48,003 nucleotides of DNA from positions 1-48,003 of the forward strand of contig CAKQDN010000011.1 in NCBI GenBank assembly GCA_934229275.1, written 5' to 3'. Under the pieces are notes generated by a model. It had not been told where the DNA came from and did not search any database. It saw nothing but the letters and a program-made list of their open reading frames with translations. Position numbers and translations under genes: made by a program. How positions within the stretch are numbered: position 1 is the stretch's first letter; each line of letters begins with the position of its first letter. Of this stretch, positions 15,997 through 23,665 are shown one piece after another. The stretch is from an uncultured Clostridia bacterium (GTDB lineage: Bacteria > Bacillota > Clostridia > Christensenellales > Pumilibacteraceae).

Positions 15997-16790
15997 TGCA
16001 GTGTTACGAGCGGCAAATCGACGTTGCGCGCGTAGTCCTCCGTCAGATTTTTTTCGCTTACCGGGTGGGAAAGCGCGTCGTCGCCGAGTTCTATCGTCAG
16101 CGACGGTATTTTCAGTCTTTTAATGCACCAGTCTTTATATCCGCCTGCGCTCGTGCCGTCGTCCGCGGCTATTTTATAGCGCGGTTTTTCGTTTACGCGC
16201 ACGGCAAGGCTTAAACTCTCCTTCTCGTTTCCGTAACCGCGGAAGTCGTAGTAAATTTCTCTGCCTTTAAGGTGATAACTTACGGTAGCGTCGGGCAGAA
16301 CGGACAGCGTGAAGTTTTTAAGAACCTCGGTTTCGGGCTCGGAAAACGGCTTTTCGCCCACATAGTTTGCTCCGTCGGGCGAGAAAACGTTGCTTTTGCC
16401 CGTCCCCCAATCGGCGTCGAAATTGACGTTGAGATCGACTCCCCTTGCGTTGGCTTTATACAGACGCGGGTCTCCTTTATAAAAATCGGGCGGTTTTTGC
16501 TTGCCGCAGGCGATATCGGCTCCGTCGGGATTGACGCAGGGCAGGAAATAAATCGTGCCGTCGCCCTTTTTAAGTCTGCCGAGCGCATACTCCGCCTGCA
16601 TGAGAACGAGCGTTGCGGTTGCGTGTTCCCGGGCGTGAATTGCCGCGGTGACGAAAAGCGTCTGCTCGCCCTCTCCGACGCGCACGCAGAGGATATCTTT
16701 TCCGCGCACGCTTTTGCCGATCGGGAACACGTCCGCTCCTTTCTTAGCGAGCGCAGTCGCCTTTTTTAAAACCGAGTCGTAATCGCACAT
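15975..16790 (-). CDS. M14 family zinc carboxypeptidase, cytoplasmic
   Basis: A 271-residue metallopeptidase of family M14. Zinc ligands are seen in IHAREH (His52, Glu55) and in SYHLKGREIYYDF, and the catalytic Glu in PSLTIELGDD. GVDLNVNFDADWG is the substrate-binding segment typical of bacterial gamma-D-glutamyl-diamino acid peptidases. No signal peptide or wall-binding repeat is present, so it likely trims murein peptides or other peptides inside the cell. It lies 24 bases after rlmH and overlaps tadA by 22 bases. Confidence 0.85.
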   Translation of the reverse strand: MCDYDSVLKKATALAKKGADVFPIGKSVRGKDILCVRVGEGEQTLFVTAAIHAREHATATLVLMQAEYALGRLKKGDGTIYFLPCVNPDGADIACGKQKPPDFYKGDPRLYKANARGVDLNVNFDADWGTGKSNVFSPDGANYVGEKPFSEPETEVLKNFTLSVLPDATVSYHLKGREIYYDFRGYGNEKESLSLAVRVNEKPRYKIAADDGTSAGGYKDWCIKRLKIPSLTIELGDDALSHPVSEKNLTEDYARNVDLPLVTLQWMKKRR

Positions 16791-16814
16791 ACGACTTTTT
16801 ATGCGGCGGAATGA

Positions 16815-17261
16815 CTATTTGTGATAGGGCAGCCCCTCGATTATCGTAAAAGCGCGATAAATCTGTTCGGACAGCATAAGCCGCATGAGTTGATGCGGAA
16901 AAGTCACGCGTCCGAACGAAAGCCTTAAATCCGCGCGGCTTCTCACTCTCTCGTCCACGCCTTCGCTGCCGCCGATAACGAACGTGACCACGGGTTGCGT
17001 CAGGTACGCTTTTTCGAGCGTTTCCGCCAGTTGTTCGGAAGAGAGCGTTTTGCCGTCTATGTCCAGAAGCACCACGAAGCCCTGCAGTTTAGGCAGAATA
17101 AGGTCGCACTCGCGCCGCACTTCGTCGGGCGGAGCGAAGTCTTTGAGTTCGATGAAACCCGGTTCCGCAAAGCGCGAAATACGCTTTTTATACTCGTCGA
17201 TTCCGTCCGAGATGAATTTTTCCTTGATTTTGCCGACGCATACGACGTTGACTTTTTTCAT
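16815..17261 (-). CDS. rlmH: 23S rRNA (pseudouridine-1915-N3)-methyltransferase RlmH
   Basis: A 148-residue SPOUT methyltransferase that modifies helix 69 of 23S rRNA. Typical segments are VGKIKEKFISDGIDEYKKR, FVIGGSEGVDERV and the knot with FPHQLMRLMLSEQIYRAF. It is slightly shorter than the usual 155-159 residues. The ATG shares one base with the stop of the upstream CPBP gene (TGATG), a tight coupling. Its presence near walJ is common in Firmicutes, where both lie close together. Confidence 0.95.
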   Translation of the reverse strand: MKKVNVVCVGKIKEKFISDGIDEYKKRISRFAEPGFIELKDFAPPDEVRRECDLILPKLQGFVVLLDIDGKTLSSEQLAETLEKAYLTQPVVTFVIGGSEGVDERVRSRADLRLSFGRVTFPHQLMRLMLSEQIYRAFTIIEGLPYHK

Positions 17262-18313
17262 CAGAACAGCCCCGTGACGAACGTAAGCACGGTATACGCC
17301 GCCGTAAGCACCACGGCGCCTATAAGAAAGGCTTTGTCGCGGAGCGTCGGGCGATAGCGAACGTCGCCGTCGTTCCAGGCGGTGATGCAGGCGTCGTACG
17401 CTTTTTGGTCACCCGTCTTTAAAAATTCGGTATAATTTTTGACGTAATACGCCGCATAACGACGCTTGATTGCTTTGACGATAAGGTACGCCGCGCCCAC
17501 GGTAAGAGCAAGCACGAGCAGCAGAATTTCGGGCTGATTGAGCATGACGTAACTTAAAACGCTGCCGTAGTTGAAGGTCGAATATTCGCCGATAAAGTCG
17601 AACGCAACGGCAATCGCGTTATTCGTGAAGTGGACGATGCACGCAGGGAAAATCGAGCGCGTCGTAAGCACGAGATAGGTTAAAAGCATGCCCATAAGCG
17701 CGGTGTAGAACGTCTGCGAGATGTACTGATGGAACAGTCCGAACGCTATACCGCCGATAAGAACGGTCTGCCACTTGGAAAACGAACGGCGCATAGCGGT
17801 TAAAAACAAACCGCGGTTCGTGAATTCTTCGCATATAGCCGGCAGAACGGCGGTCAGAAACAGCGACAGCAGCAAGTGCCAGAAGTTGAACTTTTCGGGC
17901 ATAGCGGTCGAACTCGAGCCGTCGAAACCGAACAGAGCCAGTATTACCTGCCAGATATAGGACACATACAGCGTGAGAATAAACGCGCATATGCCCAAAA
18001 GGAACGAAAGAACGTATATCACGCTGTCGGTTTTGCGGAAGTTGGACATATAGAAAACTTCCCGGCACGACTTTTTAAGGCAGAACTTATACACGAGCAG
18101 CGGCACAATAAGCAGAGTTATTATCTGCGACATCACGCTGAAAATAACGTCTGAAACTATTTCCTCCGCCGCGTCGCTCATGGGCGGCAGCACGTCGTAC
18201 ACGAACTGCATTATCACTCTTGCCAGAAAAAGTCCGAGCGAGGTTAAAAACGCCACGAGCGAAGCCGCTCCGAACGCTTTTTGTCTTTCTTTCAATAACG
18301 CTTCTCTGTCCAT
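17261..18313 (-). CDS. CPBP family intramembrane metalloprotease (first of two)
   Basis: A 350-residue membrane protein with about eight predicted helices and the type II CAAX protease/bacteriocin-processing signature: EEFTNRG (paired Glu and Arg), FGLFHQY and a final HFTNN. The C-terminal cytosolic stretch of about 60 residues is followed by one more helix. Bacterial members process peptides or confer bacteriocin immunity, but the substrate here is unknown. It starts behind AAGGAG, 16 bases after a second, diverged CPBP gene, which suggests an old tandem duplication. Confidence 0.88.
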   Translation of the reverse strand: MDREALLKERQKAFGAASLVAFLTSLGLFLARVIMQFVYDVLPPMSDAAEEIVSDVIFSVMSQIITLLIVPLLVYKFCLKKSCREVFYMSNFRKTDSVIYVLSFLLGICAFILTLYVSYIWQVILALFGFDGSSSTAMPEKFNFWHLLLSLFLTAVLPAICEEFTNRGLFLTAMRRSFSKWQTVLIGGIAFGLFHQYISQTFYTALMGMLLTYLVLTTRSIFPACIVHFTNNAIAVAFDFIGEYSTFNYGSVLSYVMLNQPEILLLVLALTVGAAYLIVKAIKRRYAAYYVKNYTEFLKTGDQKAYDACITAWNDGDVRYRPTLRDKAFLIGAVVLTAAYTVLTFVTGLF

Positions 18314-18329
18314 AGTTTTTTCTCCTTGA

Positions 18330-19274
18330 TTAAATGCCGGTGAGTCCGCCGATCAGCGCGACCGTCCACATGACGCCGCATATGCCGAGCGCGAACGCGC
18401 AACTTATTCTTCCCTCTCCGCCCGTTTCGTAGTCGAATTGCGGAGCGTCCTGATTTTTACCCGATAGTTTGCCGATAAAAAAGATTATTGCCGCGCCCGC
18501 AGCCGCCAATAACAGCGTTATCGGAACGGACAGCGCGGGGTTGTTCGTCAGAACGCTTATCTGACCTTCCTCCGGCTTTATAATCTGCCAATCGACATAG
18601 TTCAAGCCGATTGCGGCGGCGTTGCTTGCCGCGTGAATAACGACCGGAACGACGAAATTTCTCGTCTTTATAAACATATAGGCGCACGCGCAACCGAGAC
18701 AGAACTGATAAACGGTCTGCGCCGGATTCATGTGCATGAGCGCGAAACTGATTCCCGACAGCAAAACGACCCCGGTAAAGCCGTGACGACGGGCATATTC
18801 GTTCGTAAGCACGCCGCGGAAAACGCTCTCTTCGACTATCGGCGCGACGATAACGGTGGCTCCTATACACAAAATAAGGTCGAGCGTGCCGTTAATTTCT
18901 ATGCCGGGCGAACTGTAGCCGATTGCGTTTAAAAGCACGTAGAACCATTCGCCGAGCCAGGAAAAACAGCACAGGCACACCGCCGCGACTATTACGGCGA
19001 TCGCCGCGTCTGAGGTCATTCTCGCCGCGGAACGCTTTCTCACGGGCAAAAACGCCGGTTTCGTGATCAGCAGCGCCGCGATAAACGCGCCCTGAAGAAC
19101 GAACATTACCGCGATGTTGAGCGTGGTATAGCCGGGAATATCGGCTAATTTTTCGTAGCCGCCGGCAATCATCACGGCAGACAACGCGAACGAGAACACG
19201 ATTTGCACGGCAATATCGAATATTATGGCGAGCAAAAAGGTTTTTCCGCCCGTTTTTTGCGTAAATTTTATCAT
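18330..19274 (-). CDS. CPBP family intramembrane metalloprotease (second of two)
   Basis: A 314-residue polytopic membrane protein. The conserved motifs are EESVFRGVLTNEY, SFALMHMNP and HAASNAAA, giving the Glu-Glu-x3-Arg, His and His-x3-Asn metal and catalytic residues of the CPBP/Abi family. The start at 19274 is preceded by GTGAGGA; a longer reading frame would run far back into walJ and encode only an Arg-rich out-of-frame stretch. It begins five bases after walJ ends. Its similarity to the next gene is confined to the motifs, so the pair has diverged. Confidence 0.88.
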   Translation of the reverse strand: MIKFTQKTGGKTFLLAIIFDIAVQIVFSFALSAVMIAGGYEKLADIPGYTTLNIAVMFVLQGAFIAALLITKPAFLPVRKRSAARMTSDAAIAVIVAAVCLCCFSWLGEWFYVLLNAIGYSSPGIEINGTLDLILCIGATVIVAPIVEESVFRGVLTNEYARRHGFTGVVLLSGISFALMHMNPAQTVYQFCLGCACAYMFIKTRNFVVPVVIHAASNAAAIGLNYVDWQIIKPEEGQISVLTNNPALSVPITLLLAAAGAAIIFFIGKLSGKNQDAPQFDYETGGEGRISCAFALGICGVMWTVALIGGLTGI

Positions 19275-19279
19275 ATTCC

Positions 19280-20071
19280 TCACGAAATCTCGTATAGAGC
19301 GGTAAGCGAGTTTTGTTCGGCGACGTCGATTTTGACGTCCTTGCCCTCGACGTAGCCGCGGCTTTCGAGTTTTTTGCACACCGTTTCGAACGCGAGTTCG
19401 GCGCAGTTGTTTTCTTCGGACAGATGCGCAAGTATTATTTGTTTTGTTCCGGACGCCGCCAGAAGGCAAGCCGTTTCGGCGCAGTCGTCGTTGGAAAGAT
19501 GCCCCTTGTCCGACGCTATGCGTTTTTTCAGGAACGACGAATACTTCGTGTTCCTTTTAAGCATTTCGACGTCGTGATTGCTCTCTAAAACGACCAGATC
19601 GCTGCCCGTAACCGATTTTAACACCGACGGAGTGATTTTTCCTATGTCGGTGACGACCGACACGCTTTTTCCGCCTGCCGACAGAGTGTAGCCCACGCAA
19701 GGCACGTCGTGACTGACCGCAAACGGAGTTACGGTGAAACTTCCGACGAAAAAGTCCTGCATTTCGTAGTAGACGAAGTTTTCGGCTACTTTGCCGACAG
19801 AGCCCGTCACTCCTGCTTCGGAACCGCGCCCGACGAACACTTTCGGGGCATATTTTTCGTACAGAGCGGCAAGCGACTTGATATGGTCGGAGTGTTCGTG
19901 CGTTACGAGGACGGACAGATTGCCTTTCGGGTCCACGCCGAGCGCCGCCAGCGACTTTTCGATTCTTTTAAGCGACAAGCCGGCGTCCACGAGAATATGG
20001 GTGCTACCGTACCCGACGTATATGCAGTTGCCTTTACTTCCGCTTCCGAGCGAGCATACTCTGATACACAT
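19280..20071 (-). CDS. walJ: WalJ/YycJ-type metallo-beta-lactamase fold hydrolase
   Basis: A 263-residue metallohydrolase. The N terminus CSLGSGSKGNCIYVGYG and the metal site THEHSDH (His58, His60, Asp62, His63) match the WalJ/YycJ family, which in Bacillus belongs to the WalRK cell-wall regulon and has been linked to DNA exonuclease function. Other metal ligands are in AVSHD and near ESNHD. No walRK genes are in the window. It heads a six-gene minus-strand group (walJ, two CPBP, rlmH, M14, tadA). Its -10 box ends six bases before the ATG, so the mRNA should be leaderless, and no Shine-Dalgarno is possible. Confidence 0.88.
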   Translation of the reverse strand: MCIRVCSLGSGSKGNCIYVGYGSTHILVDAGLSLKRIEKSLAALGVDPKGNLSVLVTHEHSDHIKSLAALYEKYAPKVFVGRGSEAGVTGSVGKVAENFVYYEMQDFFVGSFTVTPFAVSHDVPCVGYTLSAGGKSVSVVTDIGKITPSVLKSVTGSDLVVLESNHDVEMLKRNTKYSSFLKKRIASDKGHLSNDDCAETACLLAASGTKQIILAHLSEENNCAELAFETVCKKLESRGYVEGKDVKIDVAEQNSLTALYEIS

Positions 20072-20077
20072 AACACG

Positions 20078-20106
20078 ATTATACTATAAATTCGCGCAAA
20101 AAGCAA
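20078..20106 (-). promoter_or_regulatory. Leaderless sigma-A promoter of walJ
   Basis: Minus strand: TTGCTT, 17 bases, TATAAT, then CGTGTT and ATG. The usual start site, seven bases past the -10 box, is the A of the start codon. Confidence 0.85.
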
Positions 20107-20168
20107 TCGTTTTTTACGGTCGGGCATGCGCCGAACAAATTATATCCGTTTTTTCCTCGGTGAATACA

Positions 20169-20195
20169 ATCGACAAAACCTCCCTTATTTCGACA
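20169..20195 (-). promoter_or_regulatory. Two Spo0A-box-like sites between walJ and the exported protein
   Basis: On the minus strand TTGTCGAAA contains an exact 0A box (TGTCGAA, 20189-20195), and 20 bases away lies TGTCGAT (20169-20175). The spacing is about two helical turns. The organism is a spore-former, so Spo0A control of one or both divergent genes is plausible but inferred only from the motif. Confidence 0.45.
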
Positions 20196-20242
20196 AAATT
20201 CGCCACGGCGGACTTTCATATCCGTTATATAATTAAGGCGGG

Positions 20243-20264
20243 TAAAGCGACAACGCTTTATACT
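20243..20264 (+). promoter_or_regulatory. Palindrome overlapping a candidate -10 box
   Basis: TAAAGCG-ACAA-CGCTTTA is a perfect inverted repeat (20243-20260) overlapping TATACT (20259-20264), 25 bases before the start of the exported protein gene. It could be an operator or an RNA hairpin. No good -35 is seen for this -10, so the promoter may need an activator or another sigma factor. A second -10-like TATAAT lies at 20228-20233. Confidence 0.4.
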
Positions 20265-20289
20265 ATTTGTAAAAGAGAGGTAACCAATC

Positions 20290-21990
20290 ATGAAAAAAAG
20301 GAAACTGACCTTATGTGCCCTGACGCTCGTGCTTGCGCTCGTCGCATGCTTCACGGTACTCGAAGCGCCGAAAGCGTTTGCGGCAACGGGACAAACCGAC
20401 TCGTTTTCCGACAGCGTCGAGGACTCGGCGTACGCGAATACGTACACCACGACCTGGAAAAATTACCACAACTGCTACGCTTTCGCGCTCGGCAGAGTGG
20501 ATCTGTCGTACAACGAAACCACGCCGAAGGATGCGTTTTGCGAAATAGGCGGCTACTGCGGCAACATTATCGACCACGCAACGGCAACGACGCAGCAAAG
20601 AATAAGCAGAATGAGACAGGACTTCGCCGCGCTTAAGTACACCAACGTCACCGTCTCCACCACGCTTCCGACCGATCTTGCCGACGACTACACGCTCATC
20701 TGCTATCGCGAAGGAACCGCACACGACGGTGGTTTCGACTATCACTTTATGCGCTACAATTCCGAAACCGACAAATGGCATCATAAGCCCGGAACGACAG
20801 GCAAGGCGCTTATTTACCAATACACGCCTTCCAACGACAGAGTGTGGACTCATTCGTATGTAGAAAACGGACAAACCGTCACCGATACGTACGACGGACC
20901 TATTTACTACATATCTTATAAAGAAACGATCGGATTTAATCAGACTCTTGGTGCAAACGTCATAAAGACCACAGATCATTTCGCCGAAATGAGAACGCGT
21001 ACCGACGAAAACTGGTGCCTCGGCAACGACGTTTCGCTTTACTCGTTCACCGCGTGGGATCCTATTGAAAACTTCTCGGGTTTCTTCTACGGAAACGGCT
21101 ATGCGATAACCGACCTTCGTTATCGCGGAGCGGCAAAAGCCAAAATCGGCTTGTTCGGAACGCTTACGGGCGGCGAAGTTAACGGCGTTACCGTAAGAAG
21201 CGCCGAGGTAAACATTATCGGCGCGGCAGACCTGACGCAGACCATCAATATCGGTGCGATTGCCGCAATCAACGAAGGCAACATAATCGATTGCACCGTA
21301 GGCGAGTATAAAACTTACGCCGAAGCAATTCTCAATTCCAGCACTATGGCTAATATCGGTGCTATCGCCGGTTTTAACGCCGGAAGCATAATCTCCTGCC
21401 ACAGCAACTTCTTCACGTCGGTCACGACCGGCAATATCGGCGGAATAGCCGGAACAATGCCCATCGTAGACGAAACGATCGGCGGCGAAATTAAAAGTTG
21501 CACCGTAAATAAAGCAGAACTGCACGTTTACTCGGGCAGCGTAGGCGGAATCGTCGGCTACAATCAGCGCACCTACGTTCAGAACTGCACCGTTTCCAAT
21601 TCCAACATCAGTTGCTACAACGGATTCCCATCCACTTCGTCTAGTTACTATCCCTCCTCACACTACGGCTATGCCGGCGGCATCGCAGGCTGGTATTCGA
21701 GCGACGGCGTTGCAGAATCCTACATCATCGGTTGCAGCATAGTCAGAGTTAACCTCGCAAGCAATAACGAAAGCGTCGATTCTTCGCACGGCGGCAGAAG
21801 TTTTGCTCCCGAAATCGGCTTGATTTGCGGCAGAGCAAGAGCAGACAGAATTCAGTCCTGCACGTTCGACTCGGCTTCCACGGTTACGGGCAACAACCTG
21901 CACACCGAAACCTGGGGTATATGGCCGTTCAATCATTCCTGGAATCAGGCGCAGTACGTAGGCACGAGAGCAGTGGGTCACTCGCTCTGA
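20290..21990 (+). CDS. Secreted protein with a papain-like Cys/His module and GLUG-type repeats
   Basis: A 566-residue exported protein of unknown function. Residues 1-31 form a signal peptide (basic start, long hydrophobic core, cleavage after AFA); no lipobox and no wall anchor is seen. An N-terminal module (about 50-220) has NCYAFA with Cys62, then DYHFMRYN with His152, then WHHKPGTTG, a layout like papain/NlpC-type amidases or peptidases. Residues 240-540 hold repeated Gly-rich units such as GAIAGFNAGSI, GGIAGTMP and GGIVGYNQ, the GLUG pattern found in adhesins and surface proteins. The ribosome site is AGAGAGG. Two 0A-like boxes lie upstream and a strong terminator downstream. A wall- or host-directed activity is an inference only. 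Confidence 0.75.
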   Translation: MKKRKLTLCALTLVLALVACFTVLEAPKAFAATGQTDSFSDSVEDSAYANTYTTTWKNYHNCYAFALGRVDLSYNETTPKDAFCEIGGYCGNIIDHATATTQQRISRMRQDFAALKYTNVTVSTTLPTDLADDYTLICYREGTAHDGGFDYHFMRYNSETDKWHHKPGTTGKALIYQYTPSNDRVWTHSYVENGQTVTDTYDGPIYYISYKETIGFNQTLGANVIKTTDHFAEMRTRTDENWCLGNDVSLYSFTAWDPIENFSGFFYGNGYAITDLRYRGAAKAKIGLFGTLTGGEVNGVTVRSAEVNIIGAADLTQTINIGAIAAINEGNIIDCTVGEYKTYAEAILNSSTMANIGAIAGFNAGSIISCHSNFFTSVTTGNIGGIAGTMPIVDETIGGEIKSCTVNKAELHVYSGSVGGIVGYNQRTYVQNCTVSNSNISCYNGFPSTSSSYYPSSHYGYAGGIAGWYSSDGVAESYIIGCSIVRVNLASNNESVDSSHGGRSFAPEIGLICGRARADRIQSCTFDSASTVTGNNLHTETWGIWPFNHSWNQAQYVGTRAVGHSL

Positions 21991-22015
21991 TATAAACACC
22001 GTAAAAGGTCGCGAA

Positions 22016-22046
22016 AAAGGTTGCGGACCATGTGTTCGCAACCTTT
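22016..22046 (+). terminator. Terminator of the secreted protein gene
   Basis: AAAGGTTGCG pairs perfectly with CGCAACCTTT around an 11-base loop, followed by ATTTGCTTTTT. It starts 25 bases past the stop. Confidence 0.85.
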
Positions 22047-22121
22047 ATTTGCTTTTTCACGGTTAATTCGCAGATTTTCACAATTAAAAACAAATTTTTT
22101 TAAAAAAATGCATTTAGGGTG

Positions 22122-22150
22122 TTGACTTTTGACTAGTTACATATTATAAT
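22122..22150 (+). promoter_or_regulatory. Sigma-A promoter of the 433-residue lipoprotein
   Basis: TTGACT, 17 bases, TATAAT, in a very AT-rich stretch, 67 bases before the ATG with its GGAGAGG ribosome site. Confidence 0.85.
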
Positions 22151-22217
22151 AATATATATAGACGTACTTTAAACTAAAATTACTCGTCTATAAATTTCTT
22201 TAAGGAGAGGAAGAAAA

Positions 22218-23519
22218 ATGAAAAAGACCATTATCGGTATCGTTTCGGTTATCGTTTGTATTCTTGCGGCATTTTCGTTCGCTGCGTGCAACAACGACAA
22301 AACCGACGACGCTGCCGAACTCGCTCAATTAAAACAAAAAACGATACAAAGTTGGGATAATACTATCAATAACAACAGTGCCGGTTTAGACGGATATATA
22401 AAACATTATGCCGGCGACTATATCGAAAGACTGAAAGGACAAATCGAAAACGCAAAAACCGTGGAAGAAGTCAATGCATTGCATTACGACGCCGGACACT
22501 ATTACAACACCACTCTTAAAATGTATTACAGACGGGAAGAGCGCTTCTTAATAGACGCATGGTCCGATAGTTTCTCAACTACGATAACCGGTAAATACGA
22601 CGGAGAAGAATATTCTTTCACGATTTCTTATCAACCGTCACCCCTCAGCAGTTTTCACGGCTTTAATATTAAATCCGAAAACGAACAATACGTAATGGAT
22701 CTTAGAATATACGGAAAAGGAGCAAGCCTTTCTAAAAGCGGCGTAGGTAACGTAACACAACTTGACGCCGTGAAAGAAACGCTGATCGGAATCCTCAATC
22801 ACGATCAACGAGAAAACCTTTATCTTTCCGTAATATCCAAAAAAGGCGAAGAAATCGTGGGATACACGGTTTTTGACCTGGATAAAGGATACATTCCTGT
22901 TGTCGACACGCAATCGTTTGTTAAATCGGACGACAAAAAAGCAACAAAAGAAGACGCAACTCGCCTTGTCGAAGACGCGATTGCCGGCAAAAAATCCGAT
23001 GTAAACGTAACGCTTCGCGCAAACAAAGCCACTCACAAATTTACAGAATACACGGCGAATGGTTTGAATGCGCTTAATCTCACCGTCGTTTCCGCAGGAA
23101 AAGACGGCAGAAGCGAAATTAAATTAGACATGGTAGATAAAATATATCCCAATCGCTCCGTAAAACTGCTCGTCAGAAGCAACGTAGATTTTAACGTCGG
23201 TACGAACGTAAAAAAGAGCACGGATTTAAGCGATCTCGACACAAGCATTTTTGCAAGCACCGACGATACAAACGGTTATATTAAAGTTATGGTCGAAGAA
23301 CACGGCTTTATAAGTTCGGTGATCATCGTTGCCGTCAATCACGACGAAAACAACGTTGCTCATTTCGACCTTGTGAACGCTCTCAGGTTCGTGTATAGAG
23401 ACAGATATTACGAGGACGAAAAGGACTTTCCGCTTCCCGACGAATTCATGGCGTCCTCCTTTGCCGACTACGCTATCGCTCAGTACGAGCAGGCGATAGC
23501 ACCGTCCGCTCAGAACTAA
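22218..23519 (+). CDS. Lipoprotein of unknown function
   Basis: A 433-residue exported lipoprotein. The signal peptide ends in SFAAC, with Cys24 as the lipidated residue. Mature residues 30-110 look helical (many Glu, Lys, Gln, Asn), and the rest appears rich in beta strands. No known domain was recognised. The gene is more AT-rich and uses more A-ending codons than its neighbours. It has its own strong promoter and a shared terminator, so it forms a single transcription unit. It follows another exported protein, but no functional link is shown. Confidence 0.8.
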   Translation: MKKTIIGIVSVIVCILAAFSFAACNNDKTDDAAELAQLKQKTIQSWDNTINNNSAGLDGYIKHYAGDYIERLKGQIENAKTVEEVNALHYDAGHYYNTTLKMYYRREERFLIDAWSDSFSTTITGKYDGEEYSFTISYQPSPLSSFHGFNIKSENEQYVMDLRIYGKGASLSKSGVGNVTQLDAVKETLIGILNHDQRENLYLSVISKKGEEIVGYTVFDLDKGYIPVVDTQSFVKSDDKKATKEDATRLVEDAIAGKKSDVNVTLRANKATHKFTEYTANGLNALNLTVVSAGKDGRSEIKLDMVDKIYPNRSVKLLVRSNVDFNVGTNVKKSTDLSDLDTSIFASTDDTNGYIKVMVEEHGFISSVIIVAVNHDENNVAHFDLVNALRFVYRDRYYEDEKDFPLPDEFMASSFADYAIAQYEQAIAPSAQN

Positions 23520-23571
23520 TCGATAAGCCAAAAACGGTTAAAGCAATCGGATAACAACCGAATAAAACAAA

Positions 23572-23611
23572 AACCTCGCCCGAAGGATAACTCCTCACGG
23601 CGGGGTTTTTT
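23572..23611. terminator. Bidirectional terminator between the lipoprotein and the hydrogenase operon
   Basis: ACCTCGCC pairs with GGCGGGGT (one G-T pair) with A and T runs on both flanks. It ends the lipoprotein transcript on the plus strand and can end the rex-adhE-hydrogenase transcript on the minus strand, about 55 bases past its last stop. Confidence 0.8.
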
Positions 23612-23665
23612 GATTTGTTTTTTTATCTGTGACGGGTCGTGTTTTACTCGCCGGTCGGATTTTAA

